Source: Astropecten irregularis
Taxonomy: Eukaryota > Echinodermata > Asteroidea > Paxillosida > Astropectinidae
Direction: 5' to 3'
DNA: 64,000 bases
Assembly: GCA_963971285.1 (NCBI GenBank)
Contig: OZ020259.1
Coordinates: 5,456,001-5,520,000, forward strand
Below are positions 25,765 through 38,790 of this stretch, piece by piece (the first letter of the stretch is position 1; each line of letters opens with the position of its first letter). A program made the translations under genes and the position numbers. The notes under the pieces were generated by a model. That model was not told where the DNA came from, searched no databases, and was given only the letters and a program-made list of their open reading frames with translations.

Positions 25765-27510
25765 TGTCATGATAGGTCATGAACGTGTTACCAATTAAAA
25801 CACACAGTAGGCCTATACTCGAGGTCAATGTACTGAAAGAATTCAAAAATACATGTAGTATAATTTTAGATCGCTCATTATTTTCGAGGCACGGCATGCA
25901 AAAGACATGCACGGCCTAGCTACATAATACAACATAATTAATGATCGATTATCGACGCTCGAAAGACGTGCACAATATTTGGTCAATGGTAAAACGAAAA
26001 TCGGTGGAAGTAATAAATACGTTAATAAATACATTATTTTGCAACTTCGGTTGCTAGATCGAATAAAATCTTCAATAATAATGTTAAACACTTTACACCC
26101 TTTACATTCCATTTACTTTCACATTTTTCCTATCAAATCAACAATATCAGTTTTATAATATTAAATGTAGTATCATACTTTGGTAAGAAACCAAAACAGA
26201 AATGTTCACAGATTTACGTATAACTTACGGTATGAAGATGGTGGTGGTAGGAACATCCCCCGTTAAAATCTTTCCGCCTGAACTTGGTGTATTTATCCAG
26301 AAATTAGTAAAACAACGACCGAAAATCTTATTGATCTTTTAAAATATCAAAACTAAAAGAGAAAAGACTTAAGAAATACTGTGGCCGTTTTTCACTGTTT
26401 TCTCACAAGTTGAAAGTGGACACCCTATATGGGACTGTAAATTCCACAGATGATGACTGTTACTGTATCTGGCTTGATATTTTTGCCCATGTACCTGTAT
26501 TTCTTGGATAAAAACCAAAGTATGATATTACTTTTAACGGACCAAAATAATTGTCAATTTTTTTTTATTTGTTTGTTTGTTTGTTTTACTAGTGAAGAAA
26601 TAGGGCAAGAATATTTCACGGTACATTAGAAGCACCGCAACAGTACCAGCAATTCAACTGAATCATTATGAGAATATAGAACGGTTCATAGGTCATGAAC
26701 GTGTTCCCAATTAAAACACACAGTAGGCCTATACTCTAGGTCAATGTACTGAAAGAATTCAAAAATACATGTAGTGTAATTTTAGATCGCTCATTATTTT
26801 CGTGGCACGGCATGCAAAAGACACGGCTTACATCATACAACATTATATGTACATAATTATCGACGCTCGAAAGACGTGCAGAAAATTCGGTCAATGGTAT
26901 GACAGTAAAAATCGGTGGTATTAATACTGTACATACATTAAATACATTTAATTTGTGCAACTTCGGGCATGGTGTCGCGAGATAGAATAAAATCTTCCAT
27001 AATAATTTTAAACACTTTACACCATTTACATTATTTTTTTCTAACTTGCATAAAATTATAATAATGGAGACAAGTTAGCATCTGAACGTGAACATGTAGA
27101 AGACATCGTCTAATAGGAAGACAATCATTTTTTTGTCTCCCCCCCCATAAAAATTATACATCTTAAAGACATGTTTTTACCGTCCATATTTTAATAGGAG
27201 ACAGAGAATGCTCTCAATTTGTGAACATAATTAAGTTCATTGGTTTAGAGGATGTTTAGAAAATGGTAAGCAAAGTCGTGTGCACGTCCCTATGGGAATG
27301 TCTCCCTATTGTTTTTCATATATCTTTATACCAGCAGTTTTGAAAAAAATAAAATGGTGATAAAGTGAGCGAGACATGTTATGATAGGTCATGAACGTGT
27401 ATGTACCCAATTAAATCACATTATAATAGGCCCATACCCCTCTAGGTCAGACTGCAGAAATGAAACGGAGTGTAATTTTAGATCGCTCATTATTTTCGTA
27501 GTATGTCAAG
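25765..27510 (+). repeat. Three diverged direct copies of a roughly 350-bp unit
   Basis: The anchor ATAGGTCATGAACGTGT recurs near 25772, 26688 and 27384. Each copy is followed by an AATTTTAGATCGCTCATTAT block and, in the first two, by a CGACGCTCGAAAGACGTGCA block. A MITE (26161-26537) separates copies 1 and 2. No coding frame. Confidence 0.75.
26161..26537 (-). mobile_element. TTAA-flanked MITE, family 1 (reverse)
   Basis: Starts TTAAATGTAGTATCATACTT and ends AAGTATGATATTACTTTTAA. It is in reverse orientation relative to the copies at 31584, 33797 and 49901. Confidence 0.85.
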
Positions 27511-28100
27511 CAGAAGTTATCTTTCATACCTTGAGCTAAAAATATTCCACAAGGATTTTTTGTGTGGATAAATTGAAAAAAAAAAAATTATTCGCGTGCG
27601 CGCCATGTAAGAATGCCGCCCTCATCGTGCGCATCGGTGATGAGGGCGTGTTACTCTAGGGGTGGGGTGGGGCTTGAAGTTGAAAGAACGTTGATTGTGT
27701 AGAAAATATGATAATCACTTGTAAAAATCATAAGTGATTTCGATTTTTTTTTTGTGAAATGGTGTAAATTATTGAGATCGAGTTGTCAACCGCCTTAATT
27801 ACCATGTTTTTCAAGGTAAAATAAATAATTATAATCATTATTTATGATGGGAATAAAAGTGCAGTTGTGATTACACTAATTTGTTTCTTTGTTTCATTTT
27901 TAAATGCTGCCCTATGTCAAAAGACAGATTTGAGATATGTAAAATTAATAAACTTTTTACATCATTCGTAAAAAAATAAATTCGGCACGGCAATTAATTA
28001 TCTCATCAGGGAAAATTTTTCGCTGGCTCCCAAGCGCACTTTCACGTTGCACTCGTGCAATCAAGGCGCGGTTACCAGTCAATAAATACATTCCAAAGTT

Positions 28101-28353
28101 GCTGACGTGTGCATGTCACGTGGGAAAAAGCGGGACCGAGGCTCTGCTTGGCGCATGTGCAACACCGCCATTGTCCAAGGAGGAAAGCCGAATTTCATCG
28201 CAGCGAGCGACCCGAAATTTGTGAACAATTTGCCGTTTTTCGTGCGACACCTTCAGCGACAGACTGACTCGTATCCCTTGCTGGGACTCCTGAACTGCCA
28301 TCTTTTGGCCTTTATAACGTTTGACTTGGATATATTCGGGACTAAATCGGGCA
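28101..28353 (+). promoter_or_regulatory. Probable YTHDF promoter and 5' UTR
   Basis: GC content and CpG density rise sharply over the last 250 bp before the ATG, unlike the AT-rich flanks. A GTCACGTG E-box lies at 28115-28122, a TGACGTG near 28103 and a YY1-like GCCATCTTTT near 28300. No TATA box is placed for the ATG at 28354; TATATTC near 28330 is too close to the ATG. The transcription start cannot be set from sequence. Confidence 0.45.
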
Positions 28354-28374
28354 ATGTCTGCTGGGATCGACCAG
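28354..28374 (+). CDS. YTHDF: YTHDF exon 1 (MSAGIDQ)
   Basis: Seven codons starting at ATG 28354 with MSA as in the family. The donor is CAG|GTTAGT, phase 0. Confidence 0.8.
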
Positions 28375-31300
28375 GTTAGTTGTGGGCCAAAAAATAATTT
28401 GTAATGGCTGATTCGTCTGTACTGCGTGTATGGCGTTGTCAACTCAACCTTGAAAAAATGCATTGAGCTACACACACACTGTACAGTGTACAACACACCG
28501 CATGATTTAGTTGCATGTCACTTCCGCCATCGGTCGGCCAGTTGTTCTTCTTAAAAAACCAATCATTCAACCACAATTCCCTCATTTCTAACCTGCCTCA
28601 TTCTTCCTTTTTCTCTCCCTTTTTCCCCTTGTTTTTGACTTGATGGATTATCTTGGGTGTCCACAGAAGCCGAAATCGCAACGGGCGCAAGGTGAGTCTG
28701 GCGTGGTAAAATTGTTTTGACTTAATTGTGTGGTTGGAAACGAGTTTTTGTCATGTTTCTAATGGAGGATTGTTACATGATGTCATGCACATGTACATGT
28801 CTGTGTACGGTATGAACTTGCTTGTATTTTGTGTTGTGCAATATCAAATAAAACGAAATTCACATGGCTTGCAAGTTGTATTCAATTTATCATTGGATTG
28901 AATGGATATATTTGTTAGAATTATGTCATGTCAGTTGTTAATCTTGTGTGTTTCTGTACTGTAGACTGTAGTAAAACTAAAACATGTCAGTTGAGTTTTT
29001 TTGGCGTTTGTAAAGTTCGGGACCCCATTTTTTATCTCATGCACAGCATGCTGAACGGAACGTATTCACGGTCGTTCCAGTGTGTGATAAAAACACAAGA
29101 GAGACCCAAACTTTACAATTGCCGGTTTTATTGTATAAATTGAAGTGAATCTTTAAATGAGTCAGAATGGAGTAGGCCTAATTGCAGAAGAATACCCCGC
29201 CACTCAAAAACATATGAGCGGTCAAGAATTACATTTTTTATACACGGCTCGAATGTGGGAGAGGTGTTTGCCAGGGTATTCTGCAATTGAACCAAGTCGA
29301 ATTTCACAGGCTAGTTCACTTCAAGTTCTAGTTTTGGATTTTGTTCGAATAAATCATGGGGTAAACATGGTAAAATTATCAAACATATGCTGCTTGAGAA
29401 AGGCTTATAATTACCAGTTAATTAGGTAATTTATCAGTAATGCCATCAAGGAAATTCTTGTGTTGTGAAGTTAGTAAGCTACATCATGTACTGAGCTTTG
29501 TTTCATATTGTGTTACATAAGTGACATTTGGGGGTTCCTGAAGTTTAGTACACTCAGGTTAGGTTTAGTACACTGAGGTTAGCTGGTACCCAGCTTCTAC
29601 TCGCCTACAATTTAGGTGAGTAAAAGCTGGGTACCAGCTAACCTGAGTCTACTAAACTTCAGGAACCCCAACATTTGCATGTTTTATGTTGGTTTGCCTA
29701 TTGAAGTGAACCTTTCACATTGACAAAGGAAGTAGTATTATTATTCTTTCGAATCAGTTCTGTGTTGTGTAATATGTTTTCAGTTTTCTTCCTGGATTGT
29801 AAATTTGTTTTGTTTTCTTGTTCCTGAAATTTATTTTTGCAGTTCAAAATGGTCCAGTGAATCCTAAAGACGTTGTTTCAGATGAAGAGTTTGATCGATA
29901 CATGCAGACGAATCAGGCCAATCAGGTGTGTACTCAACAAGAATCATGGCATTGCTTCTTAGTCGGGAAAGAATTCCACTGACTGCCATTATGGAAAAAG
30001 GGTTTATATATCCTGTAAAATATACATGTAACTAAAGCCCTGTCCGCACTGGATTTTTTTTGGGGCAAAGTAACCGAGACCCTGGATACTTTACCCATTT
30101 TAAGTCCAGTGCGGACGTCTCAGGAAGTCTTCCTCTCAGTTACTTTGCCCGAGCCACGCGGGTATTTCTACCAGCCAACTTCTGTCCGGGTAGAATGCTG
30201 AGACACTTTACCCGAGACGAAAAGTCCGGTGCAGACAGTGCGAGTCGGGTACCAACATGAGCCTAGTATTGTCAGCTCAGTGATTCTTCCGTGCGTGCAC
30301 GGTTAAGTTACCCGAGTCAAAAGTCCAAGTGCGGACACCGGTAATATTTGCCCATTTTTCATTTACCCATCGGCTCAGTTAAATCCCCGGGAAAAAAAAA
30401 GTCCAGTGCGGACTGGGCTTAATATTGGATACAAGTTATGATGAACTTCAATCTCAGCTGTGTAACACTGGGGTAGCATATTTGAAAAGTGAGTTTTATA
30501 GGGTTATATGACCTGCAATGATATACTTTGAATGCAACGGCAGCCATCTTTTCAAAGCGCCCTCTGTCGGCCCCATAGGTTTTGTGCACGAGTGATGGTC
30601 GTCAGCGGAATTCTTCCAAAATGAAATTGTTTTGTCTACTGTGTTATGTATGTTTCTAACTTCTTCTGACATTTAATTGATTTTGAGATTTTTTTGAGAC
30701 CTGAGACATAAATTATACACTTTTTGAGTTGTGTCATTTTTGTGACTCTGAAAAGAGCTGGTTAACTTGATGTTCTGGGCCCAATTTCATGGAATCCGTT
30801 ACCGTTAGCAAAAATTCTTCGCTTACGGTAGCAGAATGTTTTTGGTTACGGTTAGCGTATTTCACGGAAGAGTTTCCTTTTTGGTAACGGTAAGCAAGGA
30901 ATTGTGCAGAGTGCATACGACAGCTCGCTAGCACTAAATGATCACGGTTACCCAAGAAATTCTTCGCTAACCAAGAGTCTTGCTTACGGATTCCATAAAA
31001 TAGATTTCACGCGTAGCAGTGCACGTAAGCACAAAAATAGGCCGTAACAGATTCCATGAAATTGGGCCCTGGCCAGTATACTCTGGCTGTCTTCAGGAGA
31101 TTTGGATTTGAAATTTTAATCTCACCTTATCGATCAAATTTTCTGACATTTAATTCTGCACGTCACTATTGTATGCAGGATTAATTATGTCAAATGTTTT
31201 GAAAAAAACGAAATAATCTTGTCTACTATGTTAAGTATATTAACTTTGTGAACAATTCCACTGACAAACAAATAAATTCAATTCAATTCATTGGTCTATG

Positions 31301-34300
31301 ATATAAAGATACAGTGTACATCCACTGGCTGATAACAAACTAATAACGGTAAAATTAATACAAACATTTACATGGGAACTAAAAAAGCAAAATATATATT
31401 TGAGCACGGGCAACATGAATTACATTTAACATTTAGAAAATTAAAAAGTTTAGAACAGTTTCAGACAAAAGACTGAAAAGTGCTAATCCTACTACGAGTT
31501 AACTTACTTCATGCAAGTTATGATGAACTTCAATCTCAGCTGTGTAAAACTGTGGTAGCATATATTAGAAAAAGTGAGTAGTTTTAAAGGTAGTATCATA
31601 CATTGGTTTTTGTCAACAAAATACAGATTTGTGGGCAAAAATATCAAGGAAGATACAGTAAAAGTCATCTGTGAAAATTTCAGTCCCATACGGTGCCCAA
31701 TTTTTAGAAAACAGTGAAAAACGGCCACAGTATTTCTTAAGTCTTTCTCTTTTATTTTTGATCTTTTAAAAGATCAAAAAGATTTTCGTTCGTTGTTTTA
31801 CTAATTTCTGGATAAATACACCATTTCAGGCGGAACAATTTTAACGGTAGGTTAAAAGTTATACGAAAGTTATACGTAAATCTGTGAACATTTCTGTTTT
31901 GGTCTCTTAATACCAAAGTATGATACAACCTTCTAAGGTTGTTTTTAAATTTTTGATGTAAAATTATGTAAGTTTTTGTGCTGGCGACTTTAGTACAGAT
32001 CCTGAGCTCATCATCAACTTAGATTGGCCTGTATTTGTTCAATAGAGATTACAATGTGTATTGCCATTGAGAAAAAACAAATAGAAGAAGCGCCAACGTG
32101 CTGAAATAAACAGTACAGTAGTAAACCACACAGCCTGTTGAAGATGGCCTTATAAAAGCATGCGTACGTGATCATTAAAATTTATTAGGCGATTTGGTCT
32201 CTCGCAAAGGTTTGGAGGTAAGGTTGTCAGGCTTTGTCAGGCTCGTTAGTGGGTGTGGTTAGTTCCGGTAGATCTAATGATGTAGCATGCTGGAGATGGA
32301 TTAATCAGTATCAGTACTGTGTTCCTGGAAGAAGTACAATGTAACTACCTCATCATGCATGGCTGTTTGCATAGCCCTGGCTAATTAATTTCTCTGTTCC
32401 AGTATCATTAAGCCCGGCCAGAAGTGTTGCGTAACTAGTAACACAATTTTTAATAAGCTCTCGGACCATTCAAGTAAAAGTTTTTTTGGTGGTGGTTTTG
32501 TTTTGTTTTGTTTTGTTTTTGTTTTTTTAAGCAAACTTTAGTATCTATTACCCAAATAAAACAAAGGTGGAAAACATTTTCACCGGCTTTTTATCTTCGT
32601 CAAAAGTACTACAGGCCTAAATTGATTTAGAAACAACAAACCCTTTGGCTTTTTTACGTCCTATCCCAGCAGGCTCTTTGCAATCTAATTGACTTGTTTA
32701 ATTTGTTTCCCTTCTTTGCTTCCTGGAATTAAAGGGTGACTGCAATGATATTTAACAAAATTGACATAAATTTATTTAATTAACTTTTTAAAAATATTTT
32801 AAATTTGATTAAAGTTTGTTTTTTGTTTTCTCCCGCATCTGGTATTTTTTTTCTCGAAATAAACCGCACCCCATTAGCATTTTGTGTCCACGCCCCACCC
32901 CCTAGTACGGGATTTTGATTGCCGTCAGTGACGCGGGAACCAGCTTAGCATTACGCGGTGGCTTGTGAACCAGCTACCAGGTTCCTGAGATGTCGTCATG
33001 ATGTTCCCCCATCCCAGTTAATAATTTTATGATTTTAACACCAACACAAGGGAGGCTAAAACTACGACAGCCACACGACTTTAAAGACTTAAGTTTTAAA
33101 GACTTCATTCCATCAATATATATTAAAATCAAAATCAAAAACATCGATTGTGGCCACCCTTTAAATTGTATACATCAGTTAGATCATGTAAAGAAAATTA
33201 TGTAAAGAAAATTATAGGGAGTGGCATTATTGTGTAACATTTTGTTCCTAACAGTTGCATTCAACGCATTGCATTCAGGGTACCACACTTACCACAGGAA
33301 AACCATGTAGGCTTGAATAGCAAAAAAATTAATCCAAAACTAGGAAGTATCCTTGTAGTCCAGTCCTTGGGCTGTGTACTGAACATGTATGTTAGGTTAG
33401 GTTTTATTGTACACTAAATACCATGCCTGCGATCTCATTCAATGCATCTGCCAAAATGCCAAAATATGATGGACTTGGGCTGTCGTGGGATGTTGTAAAC
33501 AGGTTCTTAAATAGAATAGAAGGATTTGTGTGATGTGATAGCTACATGTACATGTACCCGTTCATAGATAGGCAGGAAGTACATCTATGCAGTGTAGGTG
33601 TATAAGAAATGCACTGTGTGACAGTTAGTGCTTAGGGTTGCACAGAAAATCCCATAGGCTTGCCAATTGCCATTATGCAAAAGGGTCTACATGCATGGAT
33701 ATATGCAGCTGAAGATCTACAGTATGGAATATGAGCGAATTCAACATTGACCGCAAGACCCACGGTACATGTGGACATAATTTAATGATGTTGTACTTAA
33801 AGGTAATATCATACTTTGGTTTTTATCAAAGAAATACAGATTCATCCAAATATCAAGACGGATACAATAACAGTCATCTGCGAAAATTTCAGTCCCATAC
33901 GGTGCCCACTTTTTGAGAAAACAGTGAAAAACAGCCACAGTTTTTCCTAAGTCTTTTCTCTTTTATTTTTGATCTTTTAAAAGATTTTCGGTCTTTGTTT
34001 TACTAATATCTGGATAAATACACCATTTCAGGCGGAAACATTTTAACAGTATGTTTGTACCACAACCATCTTCATACCTTGTAAGTTATACGTAAATCTG
34101 TGAACATTTCTGTTTTGGTGTCTTACCAAAGTATGATACTACCTAAAAGTTAACCTTTTATCGTTGTCGTTAACCTTTAATTGTGGGCTTTATTATGGTA
34201 GTGTACCAACAATTTTAAGGGTACCAATGACACACATTTCAAAAATACATGGAAAGGGCATGTGCAGATAAAGAAGACATGACAGTATCAATGCAGAGGA

Positions 34301-37300
34301 CTATTGACTTTGGAGGGAAATTTTTTTTCTCTTTGTCATGTCCGTATCAGACTCAAGATTGTCTAAAAGTCACAATTTAGGACAGCAAAGTAATTCAGGA
34401 ATGAGATTTCTCAGATTAAAGTCTGATTTCAGACTTTTGTGTTTTGGATTTCAGACTTTTTTCCTCACAGGCTGTGTACAAAAGTATAGGTGGTTCAAAA
34501 TTTTAGACTTTTTATGCTCCCTGTCAGCTGTTTTCAGACATTTTTATCATTGGTCAATCTCATCCCTGGTAATTGTAATGTAATTGTGTATGTAGCAGCT
34601 AGGTAGCTGATGTTATCAACAAAATTATACGAGGCATCTTGGTCATAATATAGCAAAGGACGTTTGTCATATTCTCCATCTACCCCAGATGTTGCACCAC
34701 AGACTTAAAGGGGCATGTACAACGTTGGTAAAGGTCACAGAACGGCATTCACGCTTTGTCTAATCCAACATGTACACAGAGTTGCCAACATATACGATTT
34801 GGGCGTAGCAAATACGAATTTGAGCCGTGACTACGACACTACGCCAAGACTGCATTTTACTACGCAAAACAAACTGCCCGTGGCTTTTATCTGTGAACTA
34901 TGGATGTAAACATGATTAAAAGGAAATAAATGAGTAATAAATAAAATGTAAGAAAAACCGTCTTAAATGTGTAGACCGCCGTTGTGATTAAAAGCGGCGA
35001 ACGAGATGCAAACATCACGCAAACCTTGTATAGTACAGTACATGTACAGTATAGTTCGAGAGTCAGAAAAATAAAGAATATCGTCTGGCTCCGTGTTTTG
35101 TGTACACCTTTTTAAATGAGGCTAAATAGGGCAGGAAACAGACTCTACTGATAGCGCCCTCTCTAGCTCTGTTGACTATTACACTGATAGTCTGGTTCCA
35201 TGTATGTGGTAGTCGCGTTAATAATGGATACGCTGGGATGTGGGTACTAAGCCACTCTCCGACTGGCATGGACGCTCGTCGTACGGATCGGCCTAAATCG
35301 ATCGAAATAGCAACCGCACATGTCAAAATGACGTCGAATGTTAGAAATTAGATGTAGAAGGAAGAATATATCATCGATCAAGACATCCACAAGGGAGAAC
35401 ATGCCAAAATCATTGATCAAGGTGTAAACATAAATGGATGAAAGCGGGACTGGCTGGAAAAAGAAGTGGATAAAAAGTCATGGAATTCTCCGTGATGTAG
35501 GTTCTAACGTTAGACGTACACAAAATAAATTGTGTACTGTGGAGGCCTATTCTTCCGCGATCAAGGACTTTGAGGAGCTTCATCACAAAAAGTCTAATCA
35601 TCTACAAAATTAATGTAGAATGAGTAGGCCTTATTGGGGAATTGTCCATGTTCATTGTACAATAGTTCTCAGAATAAAACTAAAAAGGTAAAAACTTTTC
35701 TTTTTTTCATATTCTTGTCAAAAGCATTTTGTGGATTTTTTACAATGAAAAATAGTTAACGTTAGGCCCTATCAGTATTACATTTATCAGCCTTGAATCT
35801 GTCATTCAGTTTTAGTTTAAGTATGTGGTCAAAAACTGCTCAGAATGCACCACACACAGAGCATAATAGTTAAAATGTTCTGAGGGTTTCTGAGTGGGAC
35901 CCGGACCCCGGCGCGCGCGCCATACCGGTAGGGGCTTCGCGCTTCAAATGCTACTATTTTTTGGATTTCAATGTTGGCAACTCTGTGTACATGAAATAAT
36001 AAACCTGTGAAAATTTGAGCTAAATCGGACATCTGAGTGACTGACTGAGTCCAAAGAAAATCTAGCAAAAACCCCACTCAATTTTTCTTATATAGTACAT
36101 GTAAAACGTAAAGAAGGATTTTTGATCTTGACAAGATCAAAAATGTTCTGGATGTTTGGTTTATTTCTTTCTGGATAAATACAGTGTGCACAATTTCAAG
36201 CGGAAATATTTTAACGATATGTTTTTCCCAGTACCATCTTCATACCCTGAAAGTTATATGTAAATCTGTGAACATTGCTGTTTTGGTATGTTACCAATGT
36301 TGTACACTGTACATGTTAATAGACACATAATGTACATTAGCTGGTGTATCCAGTAGTTATATTTTTTTACGCAAGAAAATTCCTGGAAATTTGTTAATGA
36401 CATTCGGTGCGTAAAACACAAGCCTCAGGCTTTTTCTGTATGTATTTTGAAAATATAGTTTCAAGCAATGTATTGTTCAATGGCCCCTTTATGGCACTAT
36501 TGCTATAGCATACATATTGTACATGTACATTGTAGATATGTACAATCCTAAAATACATAATATCTACATGTACATAATTATGTAAATATTAAATGAAGGT
36601 ATAATACATACAAAAATACACTATACAGTTGTGCATGATACATGCAAACGAGTTCTGCTAAAAACGTCGGACAATTTACAAAACGTGTACATTGTGATGT
36701 GTGAAAATTGATTTATTTTTTTTTTTTTTTTTTTTTCCTCCCGCTTTTTGTCAAGAGGTCTTGAATAGCGTTCACTCATATTGTGTCCTAATCAAATTCT
36801 GTTGCATGATCAGAACTCTGTGTAAAATGTCATTGGCCTTGTCAGTCATCGTCAGTGGTTCCCATCTTCACGTAGAAACATTTTCTCTTTTTTTGGTATT
36901 CCCTTTGATGTAGGCGGCTGTCGATAATTCATCAAATTTGCATAGATTTTGGTACATGAAGCATGCAAATTTCAGTGAATTATGTGCATTTTATAAGCCC
37001 CCACCTTAGGGAAGATTTTTTTTTTTACAAATCTGTTATGCAGGTGGTATTTTATTCATTTTTTTATTTTTTTTATTTTTTTTACTTTTTATCGACAGAT
37101 CGAACTTGACATTTGAAATACATAGTCGCTTAACAAATTCCGTAAGAAATACAGTTCAAGTGTATATAGCATTATAAGAAAGGTATATTTGCATATAATG
37201 GTAATAGACCAATTGTGCGACCAATGTTTACGTGCAGTCACGGACATGTAACCTGTAGTTGGTATTTTTTGCATTTGGTGCACAGCAGCAGTGGAAACAT

Positions 37301-38758
37301 GCAAGAAGAATGTGGACAATATTATAGACTTTGTTGTATATTTCCACTGTTGTTCTGCACTAGATGAGATGAAAAAATAGCGACTATAGAGGCCTTTTCA
37401 CATGGTGTGACCCATGTAACAATGCCTGACCAGGGCTGGAATTCACAAAACCTTTAAGATTAATCATAAGATAAGTTCTCAATGTCACCATGGTAATTTG
37501 CATTGTGACATCACACTTTGCTTAGCAATTAAGATTGGTTCGTGATTTAAGATTGATCTTAGTGCTGGGTGAAATCGACCACAGTTCACACTGCAAGATT
37601 TCAATATGGTGGTAATAATTCTAAATCTTGCAGTAGAAATGGATTTTGGTTTATCGTAGAAGTTGTAATGGTCGTTTGATATTATAGATTTTCATTTTTG
37701 GGTTATTCTAACTATTTTCTTCTGTTCTTTTTTTTTTCCCTCCCCAATTTCCATTGTTCCCATGGATATCTACCATTTAACAGGGGTACACGGCTCCCAA
37801 TATGGCACCTGCGCAGGACTACATGCCGAGTTACTACCCTTCCTACTCCTTTCAATACTCCATGCCGGGTAGCGAGACAACATGGTCTACAGGTGGGGAC
37901 TTCAACAACTTCAACTACAGTTACGACAACAGCTACACCGCTGAGAACTACTACAACCAGCCGGGCACCACTCCGCCCTACCTGAACCAAGGGTTGAACT
38001 TCTTTCCGGGGAACGCTGACTTTATGACAGGTTCTTGGGGGAACAACTCAGCCCCTGGACCAGGACCTCAGGGACAGCAGCAGCAGCAGGTGACCTCTCG
38101 CAACCAGCAGGCGGCAGCCCAGGGGACTTCTTACTACGACTATGCCCGCTATCCGAATGCTTCTCAGCAGCCCGTGGCCCCCGGAGGCCAGCGGGGTTAC
38201 CAGGGCATCAATGGACTGGACGGGCATGATGGGAAGGCGCACGGCATGAAGGCGGTCGAGCAGGGCATGTCTGGACTGAACATTGGAGCAGCTGGCGACA
38301 AGCAATCAGGGATTGGCGGGGTAATGACGCAGAACGCTCATGGCATCCGATCTGAGCAAGACATGGTGCGTGGACAGCAAGTTTCCACGTCCATGTCCTC
38401 CCAGCAGGCTCCCCCGGCACCCGCCTCGGCCCCAGTGACTGTGGCCAAGACTCAGTCTTGGGCGGCCATCGCCAGCAAACCGGCCAAGCCCCAGCCCAAA
38501 CTGAAAACCAAGACAGGATCCCATGCCCCGGTACCAACTCAGCTCCCACCCATGAAACAAACCATGACCATCGGAACTTGGAATGGTAGCGATAAGCAGG
38601 GACCTAAGCCGGCAACCACTTCGGCAGCGCAGGCTGTCCAGCCTCAGATTCAACCACCAGCCCATTCCCAATCCCAGTCCCAGGGACAAGGGCAGCCTGG
38701 ACAGGTCGCTAAACACCAGGAACACGCTCAAGGGGATCAAAGCGGTCACCCTGGCCAG

Positions 38759-38790
<32 letters not shown>

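Noticed and set aside
35063-35326. 87-codon minus-strand frame
   Set aside because: It lies inside the nested non-autonomous element at 34777 and has no recognised domain.
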